A stretch of 34,577 nucleotides of DNA from Actinomycetes bacterium. Its GTDB lineage: Bacteria; Actinomycetota; Actinomycetes; DATJPE01. Position numbers and translations under genes: made by a program. The notes under the pieces are model-generated. The model saw nothing but the letters and a program-made list of their open reading frames with translations. It did no database searches and was not told the DNA's origin. This document shows, one piece after another, positions 24,601 through 31,180 of this stretch (position 1 is its first letter; every line of letters starts with the position of its first letter). The stretch covers positions 1 through 34,577 of the forward strand of contig DATJPE010000101.1 in assembly GCA_035506535.1 (NCBI GenBank), read 5' to 3'.

Positions 24601-24838
24601 CACTTCAGAGACGGCAGGCACTGTGAGGGTGCCGACGCTCGGCGAGACCCTGATGCGCACGATCTTCATCGGGAGCGGCCGAGCGCTCGCCCAGGCGCAG
24701 GCCGCCGGCGCGGTGGTCGTGACGCCGTCCACGCGCGGTGTGGGACTGCTCGAGTTCCACCAGCTCGACCGCATGGTGGAGTCGGGCCGCGCTGCGGCGC
24801 GAGCCGTCCTGGACCAGGCGCCGAGGTTCCTGTCGTAG
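21692..24838 (+). CDS. MFS exporter - cNMP-binding - patatin phospholipase fusion
   Basis: A 1048-residue protein with three modules. Residues 18-468 are a 14-helix DHA2-type drug/proton antiporter (motif A-like SGRLADLVGRRRAF, and LGPPVGGALVEAGGWRW). Residues 505-625 are a cyclic-nucleotide-binding domain whose phosphate-binding cassette is IGELSLLTGGRRSASI (E571, R580). Residues 780-1040 are a patatin/NTE phospholipase with oxyanion loop GGGAR (789-793), nucleophile S818 in GASLG and D932 in SDGGILDNLP; the Ser-Asp dyad is intact. Mycobacterial proteins such as Rv3239c and Rv3728 share this architecture as I recall it. Cyclic nucleotide may gate lipid hydrolysis or export. ATG 21692 follows GAGGAG; an upstream in-frame extension lacks a ribosome site. 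Confidence 0.92.
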   Translation: MTVGDATRRLTRGRGRISERTVLLVASFGAFLAFLDATIVNVAFPSIQRSLPGSSISSLSWILNAYSIVFAAFLVVSGRLADLVGRRRAFTVGVLLFTLSSAVCAAAGSVGFLVGARMFQALGAAILVPASLALVVQAFPAARRSHAIGLWGASAALAAGLGPPVGGALVEAGGWRWAFLVNVPVGLAATWAGRSLLVESRAPGRRRRPDLRGAVLSALALGLLTLGLVKSGDWGWGSAQVWACLLASAAFFGGFVLSSRNHPTPLLDPTLLRIRAFAVGNLSSLVAGAGFYAYLLTNILWLQYVWGYSVFRAGMAVVPGALVAALLAAALGRVAETRGYRLVVVPGALVWALAYVWYATQVPVTPDFLATWLPGQILSGIGVGATLPVLGSAVLAAVPGGRFATASAVNTSARQVGATLGIAILVIIVGTPSATSTTTLVDGLRHAWVFSSVCFVMTAALAGLLGRVRVDLTAEEVDDGSLPSVLLPVAASPAVAAGAGVTTTGLLSRLPEDVRKQLEADATEVHLAAGEWLFREGDPADDFYLLVTGRLEVSTGSVQLRQLGAGAVIGELSLLTGGRRSASIRARRDSRLLRVSRGAFDSVVREDRAALDALATVLAEQIQDGAVPERSSRPPRPSVVAVVGLVPEAPVAAVAEALRGALERFVEVLRLDAATPDGLERAEAEHERVMLVATDPEGEWWRRCVRQADHLVLVAPADTPPPAEPPLGRTGADVVLVGPRPATGAQVRAWAAATDAWAVTSTQSPPGVGDLRRLAARIGGGSVGVVMAGGGARAFAHIGVLHELSAAGIEVDRVAGASLGAVVAALWASGHSAQEVEDICYEELVRRRPFSDYTLPVASVAKGRRLEHALHRRFGNLAIEELPRRFACTSTDLQARTVHDMRRGRVVDALLASVSLPVLFPPRRDGPRLLSDGGILDNLPVRLLTDRDEGPVLAVNIGTGGSPTRPASGDTSETAGTVRVPTLGETLMRTIFIGSGRALAQAQAAGAVVVTPSTRGVGLLEFHQLDRMVESGRAAARAVLDQAPRFLS

Positions 24839-24906
24839 GGCGCGGGCGGGATCGATACTGGGGACCGGAGAGCGGATACCTGTCGGCACTCGTCGTCGGG
24901 GAGGTC

Positions 24907-25305
24907 ATGGTGGTCACGTCCGCCGAGCTCGGTGCCGTGCCGCTGTTCGACGGCCTCGACGACGAGGTGCTGTCGACGTTGGCCTCACGCTTTGTCGTCG
25001 AGCGCCACGAGCGGGGATCCGTGGTCGTGGCCGAGGGAGAGGACGCCCGGGCGTTCTACGTCCTCGCATCCGGCCGCGTCACGGTGACAGCGGGCGGCCG
25101 CCGGGTCGGGGATCTGGGACAGGGCGACTTCTTCGGCGAGATCGCCGTCCTGGGCGCGGGAGCCAGGACGGCGACGGTCACTGCCGTCGAGCCGGTCGTC
25201 GTGTGGGCCCTGCCGACCGACGCGTTCCGGTCCCTGACCATGAGTCGCCCGGCGGTGGCCTTGGCACTTCGCGGTGTCATGACCGAACGGCTCGGGCAGG
25301 TCTGA
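24907..25305 (+). CDS. Stand-alone cyclic-nucleotide-binding domain protein
   Basis: A 132-residue protein consisting only of a Crp-type cNMP-binding fold: helix LFDGLDDEVLSTLASRF, beta-roll with YVLASGRVTV, and phosphate-binding cassette FFGEIAVLGAGARTATV containing the expected Gly-Glu and Arg-Thr/Ser-Ala residues. It has no HTH, kinase or channel part, so it must act by binding a partner. ATG 24907 follows GGGGAGG. It lies 68 nt after the MFS-cNMP-patatin gene on the same strand and could modulate it or compete for the same nucleotide; this is inference from adjacency. A truncated Crp regulator is an alternative, but the length and clean end look deliberate. Confidence 0.82.
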   Translation: MVVTSAELGAVPLFDGLDDEVLSTLASRFVVERHERGSVVVAEGEDARAFYVLASGRVTVTAGGRRVGDLGQGDFFGEIAVLGAGARTATVTAVEPVVVWALPTDAFRSLTMSRPAVALALRGVMTERLGQV

Positions 25306-25380
25306 GGTCGGGACGTCCAGTAGCAAATGCCGCGATGTCACGAAGAGGAAACACCAGCGTCCCGGCGTTGCATCGACGAG

Positions 25381-25393
25381 GCAAAATCTTTGC
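25381..25393. promoter_or_regulatory. AT-rich inverted repeat, possible operator
   Basis: GCAAA-ATC-TTTGC is a perfect 5-bp inverted repeat in an unusually AT-rich patch (25379-25410), just upstream of the predicted -35 of the permease operon. Its position and base composition suggest a regulator binding site; the regulator is unknown. Confidence 0.35.
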
Positions 25394-25421
25394 AGGACAA
25401 CGCTTTTTCCGTCTCATGACG

Positions 25422-25451
25422 TTGACCCGCAGTCGCTCTCCGCTCTAGCGT
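25422..25451 (+). promoter_or_regulatory. Sigma70-like promoter of the permease-P450 operon
   Basis: TTGACC at 25422-25427 and TAGCGT at 25446-25451 are separated by 18 nt. Transcription would start near 25458, leaving a leader of about 200 nt before the GTG at 25661. The 355-nt gap 25306-25660 holds this promoter, the inverted repeat above it and two hairpins below it; I see no gene in it. Confidence 0.5.
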
Positions 25452-25483
25452 CACCTGCGTGACCGCTCGCCCGGGCCTCTCGT

Positions 25484-25500
25484 CGACACCGTCGGTGTCG
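25484..25500 (+). other. Leader hairpin 1
   Basis: CGACACC-GTC-GGTGTCG forms a perfect 7-bp stem with a 3-nt loop in the predicted 5' leader of the permease operon. It could be part of a cis-regulatory RNA together with the larger hairpin downstream. Confidence 0.45.
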
Positions 25501-25594
25501 CGGGTCGGCGCGTGTTGTCGTCCGTGTCGCTGACCTCTGGCTGAACGAGCCGCGTCGCCGCGCCCGCGTGTGGGCGCCTCCCCGCCGTCCCCGA

Positions 25595-25640
25595 GGTCAC
25601 CCCGTCGCCACGGCCGACCGGTCGGCTCCGCGGGGTGACC
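25595..25640 (+). other. Leader hairpin 2, long two-part stem
   Basis: GGTCACCCCG (25595-25604) pairs perfectly with CGGGGTGACC (25631-25640). Inside, GCCGACC (25613-25619) and GGTCGGC (25620-25626) form a second palindromic stem. It ends about 20 nt before the GTG start and just upstream of its GAAGGA ribosome site. The position fits translational control, an attenuator-like element or a protein-binding site; it matches no riboswitch class I can recognise by eye. Confidence 0.5.
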
Positions 25641-25660
25641 CCTGCCCCGAAGGACTCACC

Positions 25661-27223
25661 GTGACCACTTTCGCCGAACCGACCTCCGACACGCTGCACG
25701 AGCGCCATCGACGCCATCACCTCGCGCACGGCAGCCTCAATCACCTGGAAGTCTTCGCCCAGTCCCTGGCGGCGACCGGCCCCAGCATCGCCATCGCCGG
25801 GACCATCCCCGTCGCCTATCTCATCGCCGGCGACGGCACAGTCTGGTCGTTCGTGATCGGCACCGTCATCGTCCTGCTGGCCAGTCACAGCGTGGCTCAG
25901 TTCGCCCGCCGCGCCGCGTCGACCGGGTCGCTGGCGACGTACGCCGCGAGCGGGCTCGGCCCGACTGCCGGATTCACGGCGGCGTGGGCGCTCGTCCTCG
26001 GCTACCTCGGGATCGCCGCGGCCACGACCACGGGCGCCGTCATCTACGGCGGGGCCTTCCTCGACTCGATCGGCGTCACCATCAGCGGGACCGGGGTTAC
26101 CCTGCTGCTCCTCCTGCTCGCCGCGGCGATCGGCGCCTACTTCCCGTTCCGTGGCGTGCGCCTGTCGACCCGAGCCGCCATCATCTTCGAGGTTGCGAGC
26201 CTCATCGCCATCGTGGCCGTGCTCGTCGTGACCCTTGTCCACGTCGGTTTCTCGGTGGACGGTGCCCAGCTGCGTGCACACGGTTCGACCATCAGCGACA
26301 TCTCGGTCGCCGCGGTGCTCGCGGCCGCGGCCTTCGTCGGCTTCGAGTCGTCCAGCTCTCTCGGAGCCGAAGCCAGGCATCCCTTCCGCGCCGTCCCCCG
26401 AGCGATCCTGCTGACAGTGCTCGGTGCCGGGATCCTCTACGTCATCTCCAGCTACATCCAGGTGCTCGGCTACAAGTCCGTCACCACACCACTCGCGGAG
26501 ACCTCATCCCCGCTGAACGCCCTCGCCGCTCAGGCCGGCGTGTCCTGGCTCGGCAGCATCGTCGATCTCGGCATCGTCGTTTCGGCTCTCGCGTGCACGA
26601 CGGCCAGCCTCAACGCCGCGTCGCGGCTGCTGTTCAACCTCGGCCGCGAGCAGGTGCTCCCGGTACGGCTCGGGGACGCCCATCACCGCCATCAGACCCC
26701 GCACGTCGCCCTGGCGATCCTCACCCCGGTCATCTTCCTCATCCCGGCGGTGCTCGTCCTCGTCGGCGCCGACCTCCTGGACATCTTCGGCTGGGTGGCC
26801 ACCGCCGCGACGTTCGGCTATCTGCTGGCCTACCTCCTGGTGCTCCTCGCGGCCCCGCGCTACCTCAAGCGCATCGGTCAGCCCAGCGCCGCCGTGCGGA
26901 TCACGAGCATCCTCGGCATCCTCGGCATCGCGTTCGTCATCTACAAGAACCTCGTCCCGGTCCCGGCCTATCCGTACTCGATCCTGCCGTACGTCTTCCT
27001 GGGCCTCCTTCTGGTCGGCCTGGCCTGGTACGCGGTCATCCGCCGCCGCAGCGACCGTGACCCCGCGAGCCTGGGCAGTCTCGTCGTGCACGCGCACGAG
27101 GTGGCGGACGAGAGCAGCGCTAGGGACACGGTGGACCTCGACGCCGCCACGGCCGTGGACATCGGCTCGTTGTCGGAGAGCACTCAGACGGTCTCCGCCG
27201 GCCCCGACGGGTCCTCCCGATGA
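25661..27223 (+). CDS. APC family amino acid / amine permease
   Basis: A 520-residue integral membrane protein of the amino acid-polyamine-organocation superfamily, with about 12 hydrophobic segments between residues 30 and 460. Family features are the first helix region SLAATGPSIAIAGTIPVAYL and GSLATYAASGLGPTAGFTAAW. A hydrophilic tail of about 50 residues ends the protein. It probably imports an amino acid or amine that the following gamma-glutamyl ligase-type enzyme processes. GTG 25661 follows GAAGGA; the open frame upstream to 25568 runs through the leader hairpin and has no ribosome site. It begins MTTFAEP, exactly as the next protein does. Its stop overlaps the next start by 4 nt (ATGA). 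Confidence 0.88.
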   Translation: MTTFAEPTSDTLHERHRRHHLAHGSLNHLEVFAQSLAATGPSIAIAGTIPVAYLIAGDGTVWSFVIGTVIVLLASHSVAQFARRAASTGSLATYAASGLGPTAGFTAAWALVLGYLGIAAATTTGAVIYGGAFLDSIGVTISGTGVTLLLLLLAAAIGAYFPFRGVRLSTRAAIIFEVASLIAIVAVLVVTLVHVGFSVDGAQLRAHGSTISDISVAAVLAAAAFVGFESSSSLGAEARHPFRAVPRAILLTVLGAGILYVISSYIQVLGYKSVTTPLAETSSPLNALAAQAGVSWLGSIVDLGIVVSALACTTASLNAASRLLFNLGREQVLPVRLGDAHHRHQTPHVALAILTPVIFLIPAVLVLVGADLLDIFGWVATAATFGYLLAYLLVLLAAPRYLKRIGQPSAAVRITSILGILGIAFVIYKNLVPVPAYPYSILPYVFLGLLLVGLAWYAVIRRRSDRDPASLGSLVVHAHEVADESSARDTVDLDAATAVDIGSLSESTQTVSAGPDGSSR

Positions 27224-28578
27224 CCACCTTTGCGGAGCCCCAGGTCGCAGGCGGGGAGCTCGCGACGGACTACCTGGACGTCCCTCTCGAGCAGGCCATC
27301 GACCGCGGCTGGGTCCACGAGGTGGAGGTCGCCTGGCCGGACCAGGGCGGTCACGTGCTCGGCAAGCGGATCCCGGCGCGTCGCTTCCTCGGTCACGTCG
27401 CGGCCGGCGGCTTCACCTTCTGTGACGCCGCCCTCGCGTGGAATCTGGTCGGGGAGGTGGTGGACGACGCGCGCCTGAGCAACGCCTCGACGGGATATCC
27501 GGACGCCTTCGCGGTTCCTGACCTGTCCACGGCCAGACCGCTTCCCTGGCGGAAGCGGACCATCCAGGTGATCGCTGATGTCGTCGACCACCACGGGCAG
27601 CCGGTGCGCACGTCTCCGCGCGAGGTGCTGCGCCGGGTGGTCGGTCGGCTGGCCGAACTGGGCTTCTCCGCGCGCGTCGGCGTCGAGCTGGAGTTCTTCC
27701 TGCTCCAGGCCGACGGGACGCTGCCGCCCCAGCTGCTGCAGTGCTACTCCCTGGAGAAGGCCAACGAGCTCGATCCCGCGCTCGAGCAGATCGTCGACAC
27801 GGTCCACGGCTTCGTCCCGCTCGAGGGTGTGCACACCGAATACGCCCCCGCGCAGGTCGAGCTCAACCTGCATCACGCGGAGGCGGTGACCGCGGCCGAC
27901 GACGCCTTCCGGCTCCGGTACGCCGTCCGGGAGGCAGCGCGCCGTGCCGGCCAGCTGGCCACGTTCATGGCGAAGCCGTTCTCCGAGTGGTCGGGGTCGT
28001 CCCAGCACCTGCACGTGTCGTTGTGGCGGGACGGCAAGCCGGCGTTCGCTTCTGACGACCTCGTCGAGCCGGCGGCGGCGAGGCACGCTATCGGTGGCCT
28101 GCTCGCTCACCTGCCCGGCATCACCGTGTTCGGCGCGCCCACGGTCAACTCCTACAAGCGCTACACGGTGGCGTCCTTCGCACCCACGACAGCGAGCTGG
28201 AGCGGTGACAACAGAACGGGTGCGGTCCGCTCGCTCATCGAAGCCCCTGAGGCGACGCGTATCGAGCTGCGTACCCCGGCCGCGGACGCGAACCCGTACT
28301 GGGCCGTCGCCGCTGCTCTGGCCGCGGTCGTGGCCGGGCTCGAGAGCGCCGCCGAGCCCCCGTCGCGTCGGGCGGGCGACCTGTACGCCGGCGGGGGTCC
28401 GCCTCTCCCGGCGACGCTGGGTGAGGCGGTCGACGCCGCCCGTGCGGACTCGCGCATCGCGGAGATCCTGGGCGAGGACGCGGTTCACGACTTCCTCGTG
28501 CTCGCTGAGTCGGAGTGGAGCGCGTACAGCCGGGAGGTGACGCAATGGGAGCGCGACAGGTACTTGCGCAACCGGTGA
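27220..28578 (+). CDS. Glutamine synthetase-like gamma-glutamyl ligase
   Basis: A 452-residue member of the glutamine synthetase superfamily (GSI fold). Metal and ATP/glutamate residues are visible: VGVELEFFL (E156, E158), YAPAQVELN (E214), GSSQHLHVSLW (H263), NSYKRY, the DNRTGAVR loop (R332) and ATRIELRTP (R347, E349, R351). The sequence and permease context resemble PuuA/GlnA3-type ligases that attach glutamate to an amine, rather than the housekeeping GlnA. The GSI adenylylation-site Tyr motif is not evident. The substrate could be a polyamine, ethanolamine or another amine. ATG 27220 overlaps the permease stop; the following gene starts 34 nt before this one ends. Confidence 0.85.
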   Translation: MTTFAEPQVAGGELATDYLDVPLEQAIDRGWVHEVEVAWPDQGGHVLGKRIPARRFLGHVAAGGFTFCDAALAWNLVGEVVDDARLSNASTGYPDAFAVPDLSTARPLPWRKRTIQVIADVVDHHGQPVRTSPREVLRRVVGRLAELGFSARVGVELEFFLLQADGTLPPQLLQCYSLEKANELDPALEQIVDTVHGFVPLEGVHTEYAPAQVELNLHHAEAVTAADDAFRLRYAVREAARRAGQLATFMAKPFSEWSGSSQHLHVSLWRDGKPAFASDDLVEPAAARHAIGGLLAHLPGITVFGAPTVNSYKRYTVASFAPTTASWSGDNRTGAVRSLIEAPEATRIELRTPAADANPYWAVAAALAAVVAGLESAAEPPSRRAGDLYAGGGPPLPATLGEAVDAARADSRIAEILGEDAVHDFLVLAESEWSAYSREVTQWERDRYLRNR

Positions 28579-29906
28579 CCGCATCGGCCGTTCCGCCGGT
28601 GGAGGCGCTCGAGGCGGCGACGTCCTTCCCCGCACTGGAGGCGCTGTTCAGCCGACGGGCGAGGCGCTTTCCCCTGGGCGGGGCGCTCAGCGGTCCGCTG
28701 GAACACCGCTCCCGGCACGAGCCGCTGGCGCTGTCGCGGCTGGAGGAGGCCGTTCTCGTGGCGGCTGCCACCGGGATCACCGGGGTGGTACGAGAGGAGT
28801 GGCCATTCCTCGACGCCGACGGTCGCCCCACGGGGGGTGACAAGCTCGGCAGCTTCACGGGACGGACCTATCCCAGCCCTCTGGCCAACCACTCCACCGA
28901 GGTGTTCTGGACCAACGACGAGGGCGTGTACGTGCTGCCGCAACGCGATGCCCGGCCCACGACGTACGTGCAGAACCAGACGCCCGCGGACAACCTCGCC
29001 CACCTCGGCGGAGCCGTGCGCCTCCAGGACGGCAGGCTGGACGTCCCTCGGGCCAGGCCCAACCTCTTCGCCTTCAACCACCAGCTCGTCAACGTGGCGG
29101 GGTCGACGCTGTTCATCCCCGTCGCGGACGTGACGCGCCAGGCCATCTCGGCGCTGCTCCTGTACTTCGACCGACCGCACGGGTACTACCTCGTCGACAA
29201 GCGGCTGGGCGCCGACCCGCTGCGCGCGTTCGCGAGCAGCGGCTTCCTCGACGACAGCCACCCGGTCGACCTCGCGGACTTCGAGCGCTGGCAGATGGTG
29301 GACGCCAACGGCGTCGAGTCCGGCCTGGTCGTGGCCAATCTCGGGTTCGCCACGCAGGCGCTGGGGCTCGGCGGCTTCCCGTTCTCCGGGGGCAAGGGCC
29401 GGGTCACCATGGGCGGAACCCCACGCTGGCACGAGGCCGGCGGCGAGGGCGACGCGGGCGGCCTCGGATTCCGGTTCCTGCAGGTGCCGGACGACGCGCC
29501 GGTCGGGCCGGGCGAGTGGATCCCGATCGGCCTCGACGGCATCTTCGAGGCGGCGCTGCCGCCCTACCACCCCAGCATCGAGGCCGCCGTGGACTTCGTC
29601 GTCGGCCTTCGATGGGGCGCAGATGGGATCTTCCGGCGCACGGACGGGGTCCCCTGGACCGACCCGCGTGTCGTGGAGCGCATCCCACGCCCCAGCGACG
29701 AGGCGATCGAGGCCACCAAGACCCTCGTGCGCTACGTGTGGGACACCTATGGCCGCTTCCCGGCGACCATCGACCCCTTCCTGACCACCGTCTGGTACCA
29801 GGCCCATCACCTTGACCTGGACTTCTACGACCGCTACTACCCCGCGGAGGCGGTCCCCGGCCACATCCGGTCCCATCTCGCCGACTGGCACGGGGTGTCC
29901 CCGTGA
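28545..29906 (+). CDS. Uncharacterised protein, possible nitroreductase-fold flavoprotein
   Basis: A 453-residue protein that I cannot assign firmly. Two segments recall nitroreductase-fold flavoenzymes: ALEALFSRRARRFPLGG and LEEAVLVAAATGITG near the N-terminus (the SRRS/R opening and following helix), and LGFATQALGLGGFPFSGG in the middle (the ALGLGG flavin-loop signature). The remaining blocks, such as HSTEVFWTNDEGVYVLPQR and FYDRYYPAEAVPGHI, are unfamiliar, and the protein is about twice the usual nitroreductase length, so two fused or highly elaborated domains are possible. There is no signal peptide. ATG 28545 is chosen for its strong GGGAGG ribosome site within the upstream gene (34-nt overlap). 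It overlaps the P450 start by 4 nt (GTGA). Position suggests a flavin-dependent step, or P450 partner, in the same pathway. Confidence 0.55.
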   Translation: MGARQVLAQPVTASAVPPVEALEAATSFPALEALFSRRARRFPLGGALSGPLEHRSRHEPLALSRLEEAVLVAAATGITGVVREEWPFLDADGRPTGGDKLGSFTGRTYPSPLANHSTEVFWTNDEGVYVLPQRDARPTTYVQNQTPADNLAHLGGAVRLQDGRLDVPRARPNLFAFNHQLVNVAGSTLFIPVADVTRQAISALLLYFDRPHGYYLVDKRLGADPLRAFASSGFLDDSHPVDLADFERWQMVDANGVESGLVVANLGFATQALGLGGFPFSGGKGRVTMGGTPRWHEAGGEGDAGGLGFRFLQVPDDAPVGPGEWIPIGLDGIFEAALPPYHPSIEAAVDFVVGLRWGADGIFRRTDGVPWTDPRVVERIPRPSDEAIEATKTLVRYVWDTYGRFPATIDPFLTTVWYQAHHLDLDFYDRYYPAEAVPGHIRSHLADWHGVSP

Positions 29907-31180
29907 CGGCAACCTCCGCGATCAGCCTCGCCGACGTCGACCTCACCGACCAGGACGCCTTCCAGCGTGCCGTGCCCTACGACTGGTTCCGTCTCCTGCG
30001 CGAACGCGCGCCGGTGCACTGGAACCCGGAGCGGAGCGGCCGTGGCTTCTGGTCGGTGACGCGCTACGCCGACGTGGTCGCGGTGTCGCGCGACACGGCG
30101 ACCTACTCCTCGGAGCGGGGTGCCTCGGCGCTGGAGGACCTGGAACCGGACGCGCTCGAGGCACGGAAGTCGATGATCGACATGGATCCGCCGGGTCACA
30201 CGAGGCTGCGGCGCAAGGTCGCGCCCGAGTTCACCCGACGCGGCGTCTCCCACTACGAGCAGCTCGTCCGGGAGACCGTCACCGAGGTGCTCGACGCTGC
30301 CCTGCCGAAGGGCGAGTTCGACTTCGTCCCCGATGTCGCGACCGAGGTGCCGATCCGAGTCCTCTGCCGCATCCTAGGCGTCCCCGAGCGGGACGAGCGC
30401 AGGCTGGTCGAGCTGGGTGACCGGATGTTCGGCAACACCGATCCCGACATCGCCGACGTCCTGCTCGACAGCCCGGCGAGCGAGCAGTACCGGCTGGTGC
30501 CCTTTCGCAGCCCGGCGGCGCTCGAGATGCACGACTACGCGCGGTGGCTTGCCCGCCAACACCTGGCGGACCCCGGCGCGGACCTGATGTCCCGCCTGGT
30601 CCGGTCGGACAACAGCGGTCCGGCGCTGGTCGGCAAGGAGCTGGACGCGATGTTCCTGCTCCTGGTGGTCGCCGGCAACGAGACGACCAGATCGGCGCTC
30701 GCGTTGGGGTTGCAGGCGTTCGTCGAGAACCCGGAGCAGTGGGACGCTGTGCGCCGCGGTGACGCCCGCGGCCTCGACTCGGCGGTCGAGGAGGTCCTGC
30801 GCTTCACGACCCCCTTGCACCACTTCAGGCGTACGGCGACCCGCGACACCGTCCTGGGCGGGACGTCCATCACCGAGGGGGACAAGGTGGTGGTGTGGTT
30901 CACGTCGGCGAACCGTGACGAGGAGGTCTACGCCGACCCCGACGCCTTCGACGTCACGAGGGATCCCAACCCCCACGTCGCGTTCGGCCGGGGAGGTCCC
31001 CACCGGTGCATCGGCGAGCACCTCGCCCGTCTCGAGATCCGCATCGTGCTCGAGCAGCTCCTCGCGCGCACCGAACGCTTCGAGGTCGTCGGATCGCCGC
31101 GCCGTGTGCGGTCCAACTTCTCCAACGCGCTGACCTCCCTGCCCGTGCGTGTCGTGGGAGCCCGCTCCGCCGGGGGCTAG
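29903..31180 (+). CDS. Cytochrome P450
   Basis: A 425-residue soluble bacterial P450. The I-helix oxygen-activation motif is VVAGNETTRSA (AGNETT, 257-262), the K-helix ExxR is E297-VL-R300 in AVEEVLRF, and the heme loop is AFGRGGPHRCIGEH with the thiolate ligand Cys369. MIDMDPPGHTRLRRKV (91-106) is the conserved C-helix region. It should hydroxylate or dealkylate a small substrate using NADPH through a ferredoxin and reductase, neither of which is encoded in the window. The fold resembles the CYP124/125/142-like and linalool-hydroxylase-like group, but the substrate is unknown. It is the last gene of the four-gene overlapping operon. Its TAG stop overlaps the convergent cysteine desulfurase stop in a CTAG palindrome at 31177-31180. 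Confidence 0.92.
   Translation: MTATSAISLADVDLTDQDAFQRAVPYDWFRLLRERAPVHWNPERSGRGFWSVTRYADVVAVSRDTATYSSERGASALEDLEPDALEARKSMIDMDPPGHTRLRRKVAPEFTRRGVSHYEQLVRETVTEVLDAALPKGEFDFVPDVATEVPIRVLCRILGVPERDERRLVELGDRMFGNTDPDIADVLLDSPASEQYRLVPFRSPAALEMHDYARWLARQHLADPGADLMSRLVRSDNSGPALVGKELDAMFLLLVVAGNETTRSALALGLQAFVENPEQWDAVRRGDARGLDSAVEEVLRFTTPLHHFRRTATRDTVLGGTSITEGDKVVVWFTSANRDEEVYADPDAFDVTRDPNPHVAFGRGGPHRCIGEHLARLEIRIVLEQLLARTERFEVVGSPRRVRSNFSNALTSLPVRVVGARSAGG

Noticed and set aside
25568-25660. Permease start at 25568
   Set aside because: It would translate through the strong leader hairpin and lacks a ribosome site; GTG 25661 has GAAGGA and a family-like N-terminus.
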